Positions 32,440-44,035 of a stretch of DNA of 64,000 bases are shown here, in pieces (position 1 is the stretch's first letter; each line of letters opens with the position of its first letter). Source of the DNA: Calvatia gigantea. Its lineage: Eukaryota; Basidiomycota; Agaricomycetes; Agaricales; Lycoperdaceae. The notes under the pieces are model-generated. The model made no database searches. It worked only from the letters and a program-made list of their open reading frames with translations, and was not told where the DNA came from. Location: the NCBI GenBank assembly GCA_025093985.1, contig JACAAK010000014.1:434001-498000 (forward strand), given 5' to 3'. The position numbers and the translations under genes were made by a program.

Positions 32440-35400
32440 GCGCTACCTCGAGAGTCAAGAAACTTGTATCTAGGATATCAGAAGAATATTACACGATTCC
32501 TTAGAAACGAAAGCGCAAACTAAACCTAAAAGGAAAAATCCAAACCCCGACAAAAAGAATAACAGTAAACACTATAGTCGACTCGGGATGCACCACCAGT
32601 AGCATCAGCAAAAGACTGGTAGACGAAGAGAAAATCCCCACAGAAAAATTAGGACAAGAAATCACGGTACTTAACGCGGACGGCACGGCAAACCAAGGAG
32701 GAAAGGTCACGGAAAAGGCAACTATACACATGGAAATTGAAGGACACAAAGAGACAATCGAAGCGTCGGTCGTGCAACTCCAAGACAGAGCAGAAATATT
32801 CCTAGGACACGACTGGCTCATCAAACACAACCCGGAAGTCAACTGGCGAACAGGAGAAATAAAGTTCAATCGATGCCCAGAAGACTGCAAAGTCCCACAT
32901 CAAAACATTCAGGTAACAAACAAAATCCGAAGCATGACCACCAAGGATATATGGGAAGAGGAAGAAGAGCCTGACCCCACCGAGCCATCAGACCTGCCAG
33001 ACTACGTACAACCATTCACACATTTGTTCAACAAAACTACATTCGACAAGTTACCTGAACGAACAGAATGGGACCATGAGATAGTCCTAACAGAAGACGC
33101 ACCCAAAGAAATCAATGCAGGAACTTACAACATGATGATCAAGGAACAGGACGAGCTCAAGACATTTGTTAAAGAAAACCTCGAGTCAGGACAAATACGA
33201 CCATCGAAATCACCATATGCTGCGCCCACCTTTTTCATCCCAAAAAAGGATGGCTCAAAACGACTCATTCAGGATTACCGACGATTGAATAACATAGTCA
33301 TCAAGGATAAAACACCGCTGCCTCGAATCGGAGAGGTCATTGACAAATTAGGAAAAGCCAAATATTTCAACAAACTGGACATCATTTGGGGTTACAACAA
33401 CGTCCGAATCAAGGAAGGAGATGAGTGGAAAGCAGCCTTCCTAACCAACGAAGGGCTATTCGAACCTACGGTAATGTTCTTCGGTCTTAGTAATTCACCA
33501 GGGACGTTCTCCAGAATGATGGCGAGCATCTTCCAAGACCTGCTATGCAACGGAGACATAGTGAACTATATGGACGACTTCGCAATCCCGGGAGACACCA
33601 AAGAGCAATTACGAGAACGAACCATTCGGTTCCTAGAAAGAGCAGCCGAGCACAACCTGTGTTTCAAACGATCCAAATGCATCTTTGACGCCGAAGAAAT
33701 CCCAATGCTAGGAGTAACAGTAGGACACGGACGCATTGAAATGGAGGCCGAGAAGGTAAAATCGGTACGGGAATGGCCCCAACCGCGCAACAAAAAAGGA
33801 GTAGAAAGATTCCTTGGGTTTGCAAACTACTACCGCCGATTTATAAAGAACTTCAGCAAGATAGCAGCCCCACTGAACAAACTAAAAGGATCAGAAGAGT
33901 GGGAATGGAAAGAAGAACAACAATCAGCATTTGACGAACTGAAGCAACAAATCACAGAAGAACCTATCTTAGCACTACCTCAGAGGAAAGGTCAATTCCG
34001 AGTAGAAGTCGACGCATCAAACTACGCACTAGGAGGAGTACTCTCACAAGAACAAAATTCGAAATGGCACCCAATCGCATTCACATCCCGCACACTATCG
34101 CCAGCAGAACGAAATTATGAAATTTACGACAAAGAACTGTTGGCCATCATGCACGCACTAAAAGAATGGCGGCACTACCTACTAGACACAGAAGAAAAAT
34201 TCAAAATCTGGACCGACCATGAAAACCTGAAATACTATAGGGAGCCCCAAAAACTAAACAGCCGACAAGCGAGATGGTACCTACGGTTACAAGACTATGA
34301 CTTCACACTGCGCCACGTGCCAGGAAAAACAAACACAAAAGCAGACCTCCTCTCCCGAATCTACCAAGAGCCAGAGCAGGACGAAGAAAAACTAGTCACC
34401 ATGATCCGAGACACTTGGCTAACAAACGAAGAAGATGACGAACCATCAGAAGGGACCATCTTACTCCGCGCCGAACTGTTTATGGAACCCACCCTCAAGG
34501 AACAAATCAAGGCGAACAAAGGACGAGAAACGGCCATCATCCAAAAAATACGCAACCAAGACCCTGACATCACCGAACACGACAGGATAATCTACAAAAA
34601 TGCCAGCATATATGTACCACCCGAACCGACACTTAGAGAAGAAATACTACACCAGTACCACGACGCCCCCGACGCAGGACACCCGGGACAACACCGAATG
34701 ACCGAGTTGGTGACCAGGGATTACTGGTGGCCAACAATCTGAACGGACGTTCAAAAGTACATCAGAGGATGCCAAAATTGTCAACGAAATAAGCCACGCA
34801 AGACACCTCTAAAGACACCCCTACACCCGCTTCCCATCCCCGACGGTCCATGGGAAGAAGTGAGCGTTGACCTCATTGGGCCATTACCCGAATCAGAGGG
34901 AAAGGACGCTATCCTAGTCATTGTCGACCGGTTCTCAAAAATGATACGACTCATAGCGACAAGGACGGACGTTTCCTCAAAAGAACTAGCACAGCACTAC
35001 CGAGATGAAATATGGAAGCTACACAGAATACCGAGGAAAGTTCTCAGCGACTGAGGACCACAGTTCGCGTCCGAATTCACCGGCGAACTGTTCAAAGGAT
35101 TAGGGATAGAACGAAACCTGTCAACGGCCTACCACCCACAGACCGACGGACAGACAGAAAGGATTAACAGAGAAGTCGAAACGTACCTGAGGATATACTG
35201 TAACTACAACCAAAACGACTGGGCGAAATGGCTACCCATGGCCGAATTCCAATACAACGACAAGAAGCACACCGGCACTCAGATGACACCGTTCTACCTG
35301 AACTACGGAAGACACCCCTGGAAAGGAAAGGAAAGCGGAATAACGAACAACCCTAGCAGCACGGAGTTCCTAAAACAACTCCAGAATGCAAGAGACAACG

Positions 35401-35898
35401 CCACTTCCGCACTACGATCATACCAAGAAAAGATGAAACGGACACATGATAACAGCAAGATGAACACAAGGACATATCAGATCAACGATGAAGTATGGCT
35501 AGAAAACACCAACATCCATACCAATCAATCATCAAAGAAGCTAGGCCAAAAAAGGTATGGACCTTTCCGAATTAAGGAAAAAATAGGGGAAGCGGCGTAT
35601 CGGCTGGCGATACCAGAAGGATGGGCCATCCACGATGTGTTTAACGAACAGCTGCTAACACCGGCACAAAAAACATCATTCCACATCCAGAAAGAAGCAC
35701 CAGCGCCCGAACCGATGATCATCAACAACGAAGAAGAATACGAAGTAGAAGAAGTCCGAGGAAAACGAAGAAAAGGAAGGGGATATCAATTCCTTATACA
35801 CTGGAAAGGATACGGCAACGAAGAAGATACGTGGACAGCGGAGTCAAACTTGCAAAACGCCCAAGATGCGATAGCGGAGTACCACAAAAGGCATCCGG
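32419..35898 (+). pseudogene. A3 pol (three stops, interrupted by B)
   Basis: It is in the -1 frame relative to gag. The protease has V-D-S-G-C-T at 32577-32594. RT spans about 33130-33800 with N-Y-M-D-D near 33565. RNase H is about 34000-34330 (E-V-D-A-S). The integrase zinc module is 34650-34790 and the core about 34860-35300 (V-D-L-I-G-P; T-D-G-Q-T-E-R). A chromodomain (E-Y-E-V-E-E; H-W-K-G-Y-G) lies at about 35735-35895. Lesions are TAG 32502-32504 (CAG in A2), TGA 34740-34742 and TGA 35052-35054. The C-terminal tail is at 8047-8125. Confidence 0.92.
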
Positions 35899-36524
35899 TG
35901 TTACGAACTTACCACACCCCCGGACTCTCTGCATTAACGTATTAACCTTCCGTACGAACTTTCCATTCTTCTTTCCGTATACCCCGGTCCGTTCTTTATT
36001 TATCTATCACATGTACTTCTACCTTCTCTTCTTATGACTCATTCTGAGTCATGTTCCTGTTTCATCTTCATCTTTTCCACCATTGTACTTCTCTTTACCT
36101 GACTCCATCTTCTTATGACTCGTACTCGTTCTTCTATTCATTTCACCTATCCCCCATGATTCCTTAGATTACCAATTAACCCGTAGTAGTTCTCATTGAC
36201 TCATATCTACTTACTACGTAATCTCTCATCTCCTATTCGCAGCTAGTATATAAACCTTAGGTAGTACTTTGTATTACTTTAGGTTATTCTAGTAACAAGC
36301 TTCCTTATCTTCGCTTGTCTGCTACAAGGCTAACAACCTTGGGGACTGCAGTGACATTTAACTTGGACTTCTCAGGCAAGCGTGAGCTTCTACTCGAGGG
36401 AGCGATCCGAAGCCTGTACAGAAGTCATTGAGACTTGTCGAATACTCCTGGGCTATAGCGTTGAACCTCTCCCTAAGTGGAGACGATCCGGGCCCGGTTG
36501 CGAAGTAAGGTAACGCACGTAACA
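35899..36524 (+). repeat. Family B right copy, 5' LTR (626 bp)
   Basis: It runs TGTTACGAAC to GCACGTAACA. TATATAAA lies at 36247-36254, and AGGTTATTCT at 36281-36290 is the putative transcript start and self-primer. Confidence 0.96.
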
Positions 36525-36526
36525 TA

Positions 36527-36536
36527 AGAATAACCT
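36527..36536 (+). promoter_or_regulatory. Family B self-primer binding site, right copy
   Basis: AGAATAACCT, two bases after the LTR, is the exact 10-nt reverse complement of 36281-36290. Confidence 0.75.
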
Positions 36537-37314
36537 CAACCTCTTTTCTCTCGTTTCTATACGACTCCAGTCTCTTACGGCCAGCTTCTGCCGACTATCC
36601 CTCTGTCCAGTTGACGTCGAGAAGCCTTCCCGGTAATAGGGTTAAGAAGAGTGGAACTTCGGGTCCACTAATTTGTTTATCTGTCCTCCGCCAAGTAGCG
36701 TTGAGAAGAGCGGGCCTGGCTACCGCTATCTATCTTTCTTCACCACGTCGCGAAAAGGGAAACGTCCCTTACACCCTCCTTCCTCATCTCCAGAACGATC
36801 ATTCCATACACCAACCCAACACTCATTTGAGTCTCCTACTACTCCCCCACCTAAACAAACTCATCAACCAGAAGGACCTTCTGCACCATTCTTAGAAAGG
36901 ATTTATCATACCCCACGCACTAGATCACAAAAACCAAAACTACTGCAAGAATTACCAGCACCTACTAGAAAATCCACTGAGCCTGAACCACCGAAACCAA
37001 CACAAAGTGGCAAAATTGACTATTTTCGACCCGATTCGCCCAAGCAAGGTCCACCTCAAGAGTCACCGCCACAGACACCATCCAGAGCCGTATCCCCTTC
37101 CCAATTCGGAATCGAAAACCCCCACACCTTACCATCCGTCCTTGAAGACAACGAAGACAACGAGACGTTCCATCAGCTGCCCGAACATCCATTTGACTTC
37201 CAAGACATCCTCAATCAAAAAGGAACCCATCTTATATACACTCCAGACACCCTCGAATACCCAGATATCCCGGGTTTTGAATCACAAGAACCAATTCATC
37301 CAGAAATCGAAGGC
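36537..37314 (+). other. Family B leader, open in the gag frame but without ATG
   Basis: The gag frame is open from about 36670, and the translation is Pro/Glu-rich and protein-like. No ATG occurs in that frame before 37315. Either this is leader with chance openness, or Gag has an N-terminal extension started at a non-AUG codon or after splicing. The same holds in the left copy (15855-16500). Confidence 0.5.
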
Positions 37315-38631
37315 ATGGCTACTTCCACTCAAACGCAAACTGAAACAAATAATGAACCAACCGACCAACCACCACCCCGATCAGGAACTACAACCCCCAT
37401 CTTCGGAATTGGACGATGAAGAACACCAGGAGAAGATCCTCCCTGCAGAGGTCGACAAGGAAGAGCGCCCTCTCCCTCCCCTCCCTCATCACGAAACTCC
37501 AGCCATGGTTCATTCACTCCGTCCTCTTTCTCCATTGGAAGAGAAGGAGGAGGTCGACAAAGACATTGTACTCCAGCCATTCAATTTGTAGGAAACGATG
37601 GAAATTCAAAAGAAATCGGACAAAAGCCGCCAAACTTCGACGGAACAAACCCCCGATTTAAAACCTGGTGGATGCTAGTCAAAAACTATCTCGAAATGAA
37701 CCCCAGAGCATTTACGGATGACCAGCGACAGATCAGATTCGTCCTCGGCCTTATGGTCGAAGGGAAAGCCGGATCCTGGTCTGAACAATATTACAAAAGC
37801 CGAATTACCGATGCCCGTGGAAAACCCATCCCTTGGAGATACTCTACCTTCGAAGAATTCAAAATTGAAATCTTGAAACATTTCACTCCAGTAGATGAAC
37901 AAATCACTGTGCGAAGGCAATGGTACGAATTAAAGCAAAATAAGTCCTCAGCAGCAGACTTTAATCTTGAATTCCAACGCCTTGCATCTATTGGAGGAAT
38001 TCAAGACAATGAAGCATTAATTGAACAATATAAACGAGGACTCAATCCTAATCTCGCAAGAGAAGTATGGACTAGAAAAGAAGGACCACCCGAAACCATT
38101 GCTGAATGGTATACCGATGCAGTACGACGAGACTCTGTCAATCGTCAAGCCGACGCAATGTGGCCTAGAAACTTCCCTCGAAACCCAACCCCCTACCAAC
38201 CACCCCGTTTCCAACCAACCTACCACACTCGTTTTCAACCAAATCGCCAACCTGCACGAACCATACATGAAGTACAGGCAGAACCTCAAGACCCCTACGA
38301 ACCACCTTACAAAGACGAAGAACCGTATCCCCCAGAGCAAGACTACACTCATGAAGGCTACGACTTGGATGACCCCGAATTACAACTAAACGCTGTATTT
38401 ACTGCTGAGCAAGTCGCTCGCTACAAAGCTGGGAAATGCATAGGCTGCGGGAAATTTGGACACCTTATCAGCAATTGTCCAAATCCTGACCCAAACCTGT
38501 CCAAGGAAAAACCACCTCCTAGACGACCCCACCCGCCACAAAGAAGATTCATGCAACCACCCCATTATGCACAACCCTCACAACCTCAAGCCTCCAGGAA
38601 TTACTCCGGTGCCGCTCCTAATCAAACCTGA
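37315..38631 (+). pseudogene. Family B gag, right copy
   Basis: The first in-frame ATG is in the context GGCATGGCT. TGA at 37417-37419 separates it from the Gag core, which is open through 37672-38631 with a CCHC knuckle near 38440-38480. TGA at 38629-38631 is followed by about 37 Gag-like codons in frame, up to the natural TGA (38746-38748) beside GGATTTTT. A middle block is better coded in another frame. Lesions are identical to those of the left copy. Confidence 0.8.
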
Positions 38632-38738
38632 AAGATCTCTGCACTTGATATCCAAGCAATGATCAGAGAACTCCCAATGGATGAAAGAATGGAATTCAGA
38701 GAAGTATATATCTCTGATCCAACACTCAAGCCCTTCGG

Positions 38739-41700
38739 GGATTTTTGAAAGCGTCACCCGATCCTGTAAAGGAATCGCTGGGTGACCCACAAATTAATCT
38801 AATAAAACTCCCTACCTCGGACAATAAAGCATCAATCTTCCTCCCTATCAAACTCAATCAGAACCATCTACGAAATATCCCAGTCACCGCTCTAATTGAC
38901 TCGGGAGCCCAAGGAAACTTCATCTCCTCGAATTTTACAAATACCTACGGACTACGAACACGCCCTATCAAACATCCTATCAAAGTATCCAATGCGGATG
39001 GAACTCCCAATGAAAATGGGTCAATCTATGAAAGCGTAGAATTGAACGCTTTAGTCGATGGAAAACAATGCCAATTCGAAGCCTACGTCTCAGGAATAGG
39101 ATCTAAAGATCTAATCCTAGGATACCCATGGCTACAACAAACGAACCCAGACATAAATTGGACTACTCAAGAGTTCAAATGGCGAAACAACAACAACATC
39201 GTACCCTTAATCGTAAAATCCACAAATGGACCTACCACCATCAATGAAATCGCCTTAGATATCCAGGGAATGAATGATACCGAACGCTACACCTACCTAG
39301 ATGAAGACTTTGACCCACTTGCTGTAAAAGTCTTTGAAGCGATCGTCCATTCGGAAGAACCTGAACTCTCTATCGATGAACTCAAACTCTATTTGGAAAA
39401 CATTGATTTCGACGAATTCCATTTGGAACACGAACTCTACGAAATCACTCAAACTCCACATGAACTCGAAATCAATACGAAGATCACCCAAGCTACAAGT
39501 CTTGCACAAAAATCAACCCCAAAAACCGATACAAAGGTACCCAGGAAATACAAGAAATTCGCTTCACTCTTCGATACGAAGAAATCCGAACGATTCCCCC
39601 CTCCCAGGCCATACGACCATAAAATCGAACTCTTGGATACCTTTAAACCAGAACTAGGAAAAACGTACCCCTTATCACCCCTTGAAACCGAAGAACTCAA
39701 GAAGTTCATAAACGAAAACCTCCGAAAAGGATACATCCGAGAATCTGAATCTCCCATGGCCTCATCCTTCTTTTTCGTAGGAAAGAAGGACGGGAAACTT
39801 CGGCCATGCCAAGATTACCGTTATCTAAACAAACATACCAAGAAGAACGCGTACCCTATTCCTATGATAACAACAATTATGGACAAACTTCAAGGAGCAA
39901 AACTATTCACGAAAATGGACGTCCGACTCGGATACAACAACATCCGTATTCGAGAAGGAGACCAATGGAAAGCTGCATTCAAAACTCCAATTGGACTTTA
40001 CGAACCGAACGTAATGTTCTTTGGAATGTGCAACTCCCCAGCCACCTTCCAAAAGATGATGGACACCATATTCGCAAAAATGCTAGATAAAGGAGGAATT
40101 ATAATCTATATGGACGACATTCTCATCTACGCAAAAACTCAGGAAGAAATGGATCGCCTTACTTTGGAAGCACTTCAGATCTTGAAAGACAACGACCTAT
40201 ACCTGAAGCTAGAAAAATGCGAATTTGATAAAACCCATCTAGAATATCTCGGCATGATAATCTCCCCCGACAAGATCGAAATAGACAACACCAAACTCCG
40301 TGGAATAGAAGAATGGCCCTTACCCCGCACTACCCGCGATGTCAGAAAATTCATGGGATTCTGTAACTTCTACCGAAAATTCATACATCGCTATGCCGAT
40401 ATCTCTCGACCGCTTAATGCTCTTCTATCCAAAACAAAGAAATTCGAATGGGAACACAAAGCAAACGAAGCCTTCAGCCAACTAAAATCCGAATTCATGA
40501 AGAAACCCGTTTTGCTGATGCCAGACCAAACAAAACCCTTCTTTATCGAAACTGATGCCTCAAAGTACGCCTTGGGAGCAGTCTTATCACAGCAAGACAT
40601 GAACGGAAACTACCACCCAGTAGCTTTCCTATCCAAAGCATTCAATCCTACCCAATGAAACTACGAAATACACAACAGGGAACTCCTTGCCATAATCACG
40701 GCACTAGAAGAATGGCGACATTACTTAGAAGGAGCCCAACATCGCGTAACCATACGAACTGATCACAAGAACCTCACCTTTTGGAGAAAACCCCAAAATA
40801 TCTCCAGGAGACAAGCTCGATGGCTTGGTTTCCTCTCACACTTCGACTTCGCAATTGAACACGTCCCAGGAACTAAAATACCTGCCGCCGATGCCCTCTC
40901 ACGTCGACCAGATCACACCCCAGATGATGACAATGACAACGAAAATGTTATTGTCTTACCCGAGGAAGTATTCCTCAGGGAAATCACTGTATTACCAGAC
41001 GAACTGTTCATCTCCATGGTTGATCAGAAATTACAGGACGACATCGTAAAATCATCGAAATATGACGAAATCACCATGGAAGCCATGAAACGACTTCTAT
41101 CAGAATCACCAGAAGCAATAAATCCGAAATACGGGATGATTCCCAGGCCATATGGACATCTTATGACATTCGAAGGGAAGATCATCATCCCAGAAGACAT
41201 GGAACTCCGCCGACGTGTCATCCAACGATACCACGACCACCCTTCGGTCGGACACCCTGGAGAACAAGAAACTTATCGCCTCGCCAAAGCTGAAGTATAT
41301 TGGCCAGGAATGAGTACCTTCATACGAAATTACGTTAAAGGATGCAGCGAATGCCAACAATTCAAAGTCAACCGGAGTCCTTCCCACCCCTCATTGCAAC
41401 CGATACCACCGCCGATATCGACTAGACCATTCGCCCATATCGCTATGGATCTGCTGACCGATTTACCAAAATCCCACGGATTCGACTCAATTCTGTCCAT
41501 AGTGGACCATGGACTTACGAAGGGGGTAATTCTCACTCCTTGTACAAAGGAAATCACCACCAAAGGAATTGCCAACATAATTATAGACAAGGTCTACACC
41601 AGATTCGGACTACCGGACAAGATAATCTCCGACCGTGACCCCAGATTCCGAGCAAACTCCAGTCAAGCTCTCATGAAACGACTTGGAATCACCCAATCAT

Positions 41701-42506
41701 TCTCATCAGCCTACCACCCTCAATCGGATGGAACAACAGAACGATTCAATCAGGAAATTGCAGCGTACCTATCTATCTACTGTACAGGAAATCCCTCCTC
41801 CTGGTCTAAAGCACTCCCAATCCTCGAATTCTCCCACAATTCACGAACACATTCAGACCGGAAACAAACCCCTTTTGAACTCATGTACGGAACAAAACCC
41901 CATGGAATACCCACTATTCTAGAGGAATCAAACTTCACCACTACTGAAGAACGAATAGAACTCTTAGACCATGCACGAAGAGAAGCAATTGCTGCCCACA
42001 AACTAGCTATGGAACGCATGGAACAACGAATCAAAGCAAAATTCAAACCCTTCGCCCTAGGACAAAAGGTGTGGCTTGAACGGAGAAACCTGAAACTCCC
42101 ATTCAAATCAAACAAGATCGCACCAAAACGCCTTGGACCATTCGCTATCAAAGAAGTCTTATCGCCGCTCTCCTACCGACTGAAACTACCTGAAACATGG
42201 AAGATTCACAACGTATTCCACGCTACCCTTCTCTCCGAATACACCGAAAACAATACCCATGGATCAAACCCACAACCACCTCTCCCTGACATAATAGAAG
42301 GAGAAGAAGAATACGAAATCGAAGGCATCTTGAACCATAGAACCAAGAATAAACAAAGGGAATACTACATCAAGTGGAAAGGTTACAGCCATGAAGAAAA
42401 CTCTTGGGAAAACGAAGCACAACTCTTACCACATGCCCAAGAAATGTTACGAAAATACCAACGAGAACACCACCTAATTCCCATCCCACCTAAAAGATAT
42501 AAATAA
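38739..42506 (+). pseudogene. Family B pol, right copy (one in-frame TGA)
   Basis: It has the same organisation as the left copy: protease D-S-G-A-Q, RT with Y-M-D-D near 40108, RNase H, integrase and C-terminal chromodomain (W-K-G-Y near 42380). The only break is TGA at 40656-40658 in the RNase H motif, where Arg is expected. The two open parts are 38745-40658 and 40659-42506. The first has no ATG near its start, as expected for a frameshift product. Confidence 0.9.
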
Positions 42507-42567
42507 TCCAGGATTCACTCAACTTCTCCATCATTCCTTAACAGCACTTCTACAAACCGAACTACCA

Positions 42568-43905
42568 ATGGCACCAACCCAGAAAAACTACAAGAAGGGA
42601 AAGAAAGCGGCTATTGTAGCCTCATCCCCCTCTCCTTCCCTCTCTTCCATCTCCTCCCTTTCTACTAAAAACAATTCCCCAGTCAGAAAAGCCCATTCTC
42701 TCCCCTCCTCCCCTCATATTTCTATATCCTACCCTCCCACCGTCACACCTGTGGGCCACGAAACCCCAATTCTCCCTACCGTCCAAATTAACGAACTGCT
42801 TGAAAAGCCTATCATCACCCTCCCGAATGCCGTCTTCACCAAAGACAAGCTCCAACAATTCGCGGACCAGAACAAACAATTCTGGGTCAACGTCTTCGTC
42901 GGTCCAGATTGCGTCTACATTCCCCCCTCCACCGAGTCATCTCCCAGTGCCCCCTGGGATAAACTCACCTACCCAACAAGAATGGGAAGCAGCTCCGCTG
43001 TATCCCAACTTCATTCCCAGCAGCCAAACGTATCAAATCCACCCAACAACCCCGAGCCAAGAGACCCGCCAGTCTCCTTCTCCAACGTCGTCGCCGGAGC
43101 CACTCCCCATACCGCCACCTATGATACGAAATCAACCCCACAGCGGCTCCTCTGGTCGCCAAAACCAAAGTATGTCTACCCAATCTGGGCCGACAACCCC
43201 ACCCCAACACTCCCCTCGGAGCAAGCTGGGGTCCCGAAATCTATTAGGGCGGAACTTCCTGTCCTCGACCAACGACACATTCCCCCCTCCACCGCCGGCC
43301 CCTCTCCAAAGTCCCCCACCACTACCACCGTCAATCCGGAACCCCCCAGATCAGCCTGGGACGAACAACACCCCACCGAACACTCGGCCGCGGGTTATGT
43401 CGCAGCCAACCCATCCGACCGAGATCCCAACAGGCGAAGCCGCTTCTCCCCCAAGCCCTCCTCTGCGAACGATGGACCTTCGCCCATGGAGTTATGGGCT
43501 AGAACTGATTTCTCATCTGAGGGATCCCTCCGCACGATGGTCCTCAAGGGAGGCCATCGAACTCGCTTCCGCACCGAATATCTACATAATGCCAATCAGC
43601 GAAATCACTGGCGCTTTATCTGCGACGCCATTTCACAGCTCGAACATCTTTCTCGGGATTATGAGCACGCTACCGATCGAGCGGCCCTATTTATCCAGGC
43701 ATCACGAAGCCTTGGATTACCTCAGGCTTATGCCCGCTACCTCAACGAGCATAGCGTTAAGCCTATCCCACCCAACCAGCGAACTGGCCCTTCTAAGGTC
43801 AGACCACACCAACGAACCGATTCCCCCGCGAGAAACTCCTCCCCCGAACTGCATGTACCTTCCTCCTCCACATCTCTCCCATCCAGACGGGCACATCCCA
43901 CCTGA
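42568..43905 (+). CDS. Family B 3' ORF, frame 1 (445 codons), right copy
   Basis: It starts at an ATG 62 bp after pol. It is Lys-rich at the N-terminus, then Ser/Pro-rich, with an ordered-looking region near residues 320-390. No known domain is recognised. The last roughly 40 codons look like shadow sequence, and frame 2 looks better there. It overlaps the 411-codon frame for about 1.1 kb. The left copy stops earlier through CAG to TAG. Confidence 0.5.
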   Translation: MAPTQKNYKKGKKAAIVASSPSPSLSSISSLSTKNNSPVRKAHSLPSSPHISISYPPTVTPVGHETPILPTVQINELLEKPIITLPNAVFTKDKLQQFADQNKQFWVNVFVGPDCVYIPPSTESSPSAPWDKLTYPTRMGSSSAVSQLHSQQPNVSNPPNNPEPRDPPVSFSNVVAGATPHTATYDTKSTPQRLLWSPKPKYVYPIWADNPTPTLPSEQAGVPKSIRAELPVLDQRHIPPSTAGPSPKSPTTTTVNPEPPRSAWDEQHPTEHSAAGYVAANPSDRDPNRRSRFSPKPSSANDGPSPMELWARTDFSSEGSLRTMVLKGGHRTRFRTEYLHNANQRNHWRFICDAISQLEHLSRDYEHATDRAALFIQASRSLGLPQAYARYLNEHSVKPIPPNQRTGPSKVRPHQRTDSPARNSSPELHVPSSSTSLPSRRAHPT

Positions 43906-44035
43906 ACGATTCGAAACGGCCATACACAACTTAATGGGCCAATTGGACCAACTTCTGAGCCTCAGAAGTCTATTCGAAAACCCCTCGGCCCCAACTCAGG
44001 ACGAGGAAGAACCCCAATCCAACCCCGAGCTATGA
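42800..44035 (+). CDS. Family B 3' ORF, frame 2 (411 codons), right copy
   Basis: Pro-rich frame overlapping the previous ORF. Its stop TGA (44033-44035) overlaps the ATG of the zinc-knuckle ORF (44032-44034). It is identical in translation to the left copy although the DNA differs by some bases. Whether both frames are translated cannot be decided here. Confidence 0.45.
   Translation: MKSLSSPSRMPSSPKTSSNNSRTRTNNSGSTSSSVQIASTFPPPPSHLPVPPGINSPTQQEWEAAPLYPNFIPSSQTYQIHPTTPSQETRQSPSPTSSPEPLPIPPPMIRNQPHSGSSGRQNQSMSTQSGPTTPPQHSPRSKLGSRNLLGRNFLSSTNDTFPPPPPAPLQSPPPLPPSIRNPPDQPGTNNTPPNTRPRVMSQPTHPTEIPTGEAASPPSPPLRTMDLRPWSYGLELISHLRDPSARWSSREAIELASAPNIYIMPISEITGALSATPFHSSNIFLGIMSTLPIERPYLSRHHEALDYLRLMPATSTSIALSLSHPTSELALLRSDHTNEPIPPRETPPPNCMYLPPPHLSHPDGHIPPERFETAIHNLMGQLDQLLSLRSLFENPSAPTQDEEEPQSNPEL

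Larger units (their letters stand above)
30903..35898 (+). mobile_element. Ty3/gypsy family A copy A3, 5' part (youngest A copy)
   Basis: It holds the 5' LTR, gag and pol up to the chromodomain, cut at 35898 by B after TCCGG. The 3' part is at 6729-8125 (minus). It is rich in CpG and CGA codons, with only a few TGA/TAG lesions, so it is much younger than A1 and A2. Confidence 0.95.

Noticed and set aside
36673..36900. ORFs apparently starting with Met in the B leader
   Set aside because: The start codons are TTG or GTG in the DNA; no ATG is present there.
20527..40658. In-frame TGA codons as evidence for a recoded TGA (sense codon)
   Set aside because: Host-type genes in the window (DUF7918 gene, lectin) end at TGA, and the TGAs in the elements sit where relatives have CGA, so CpG mutation explains them.
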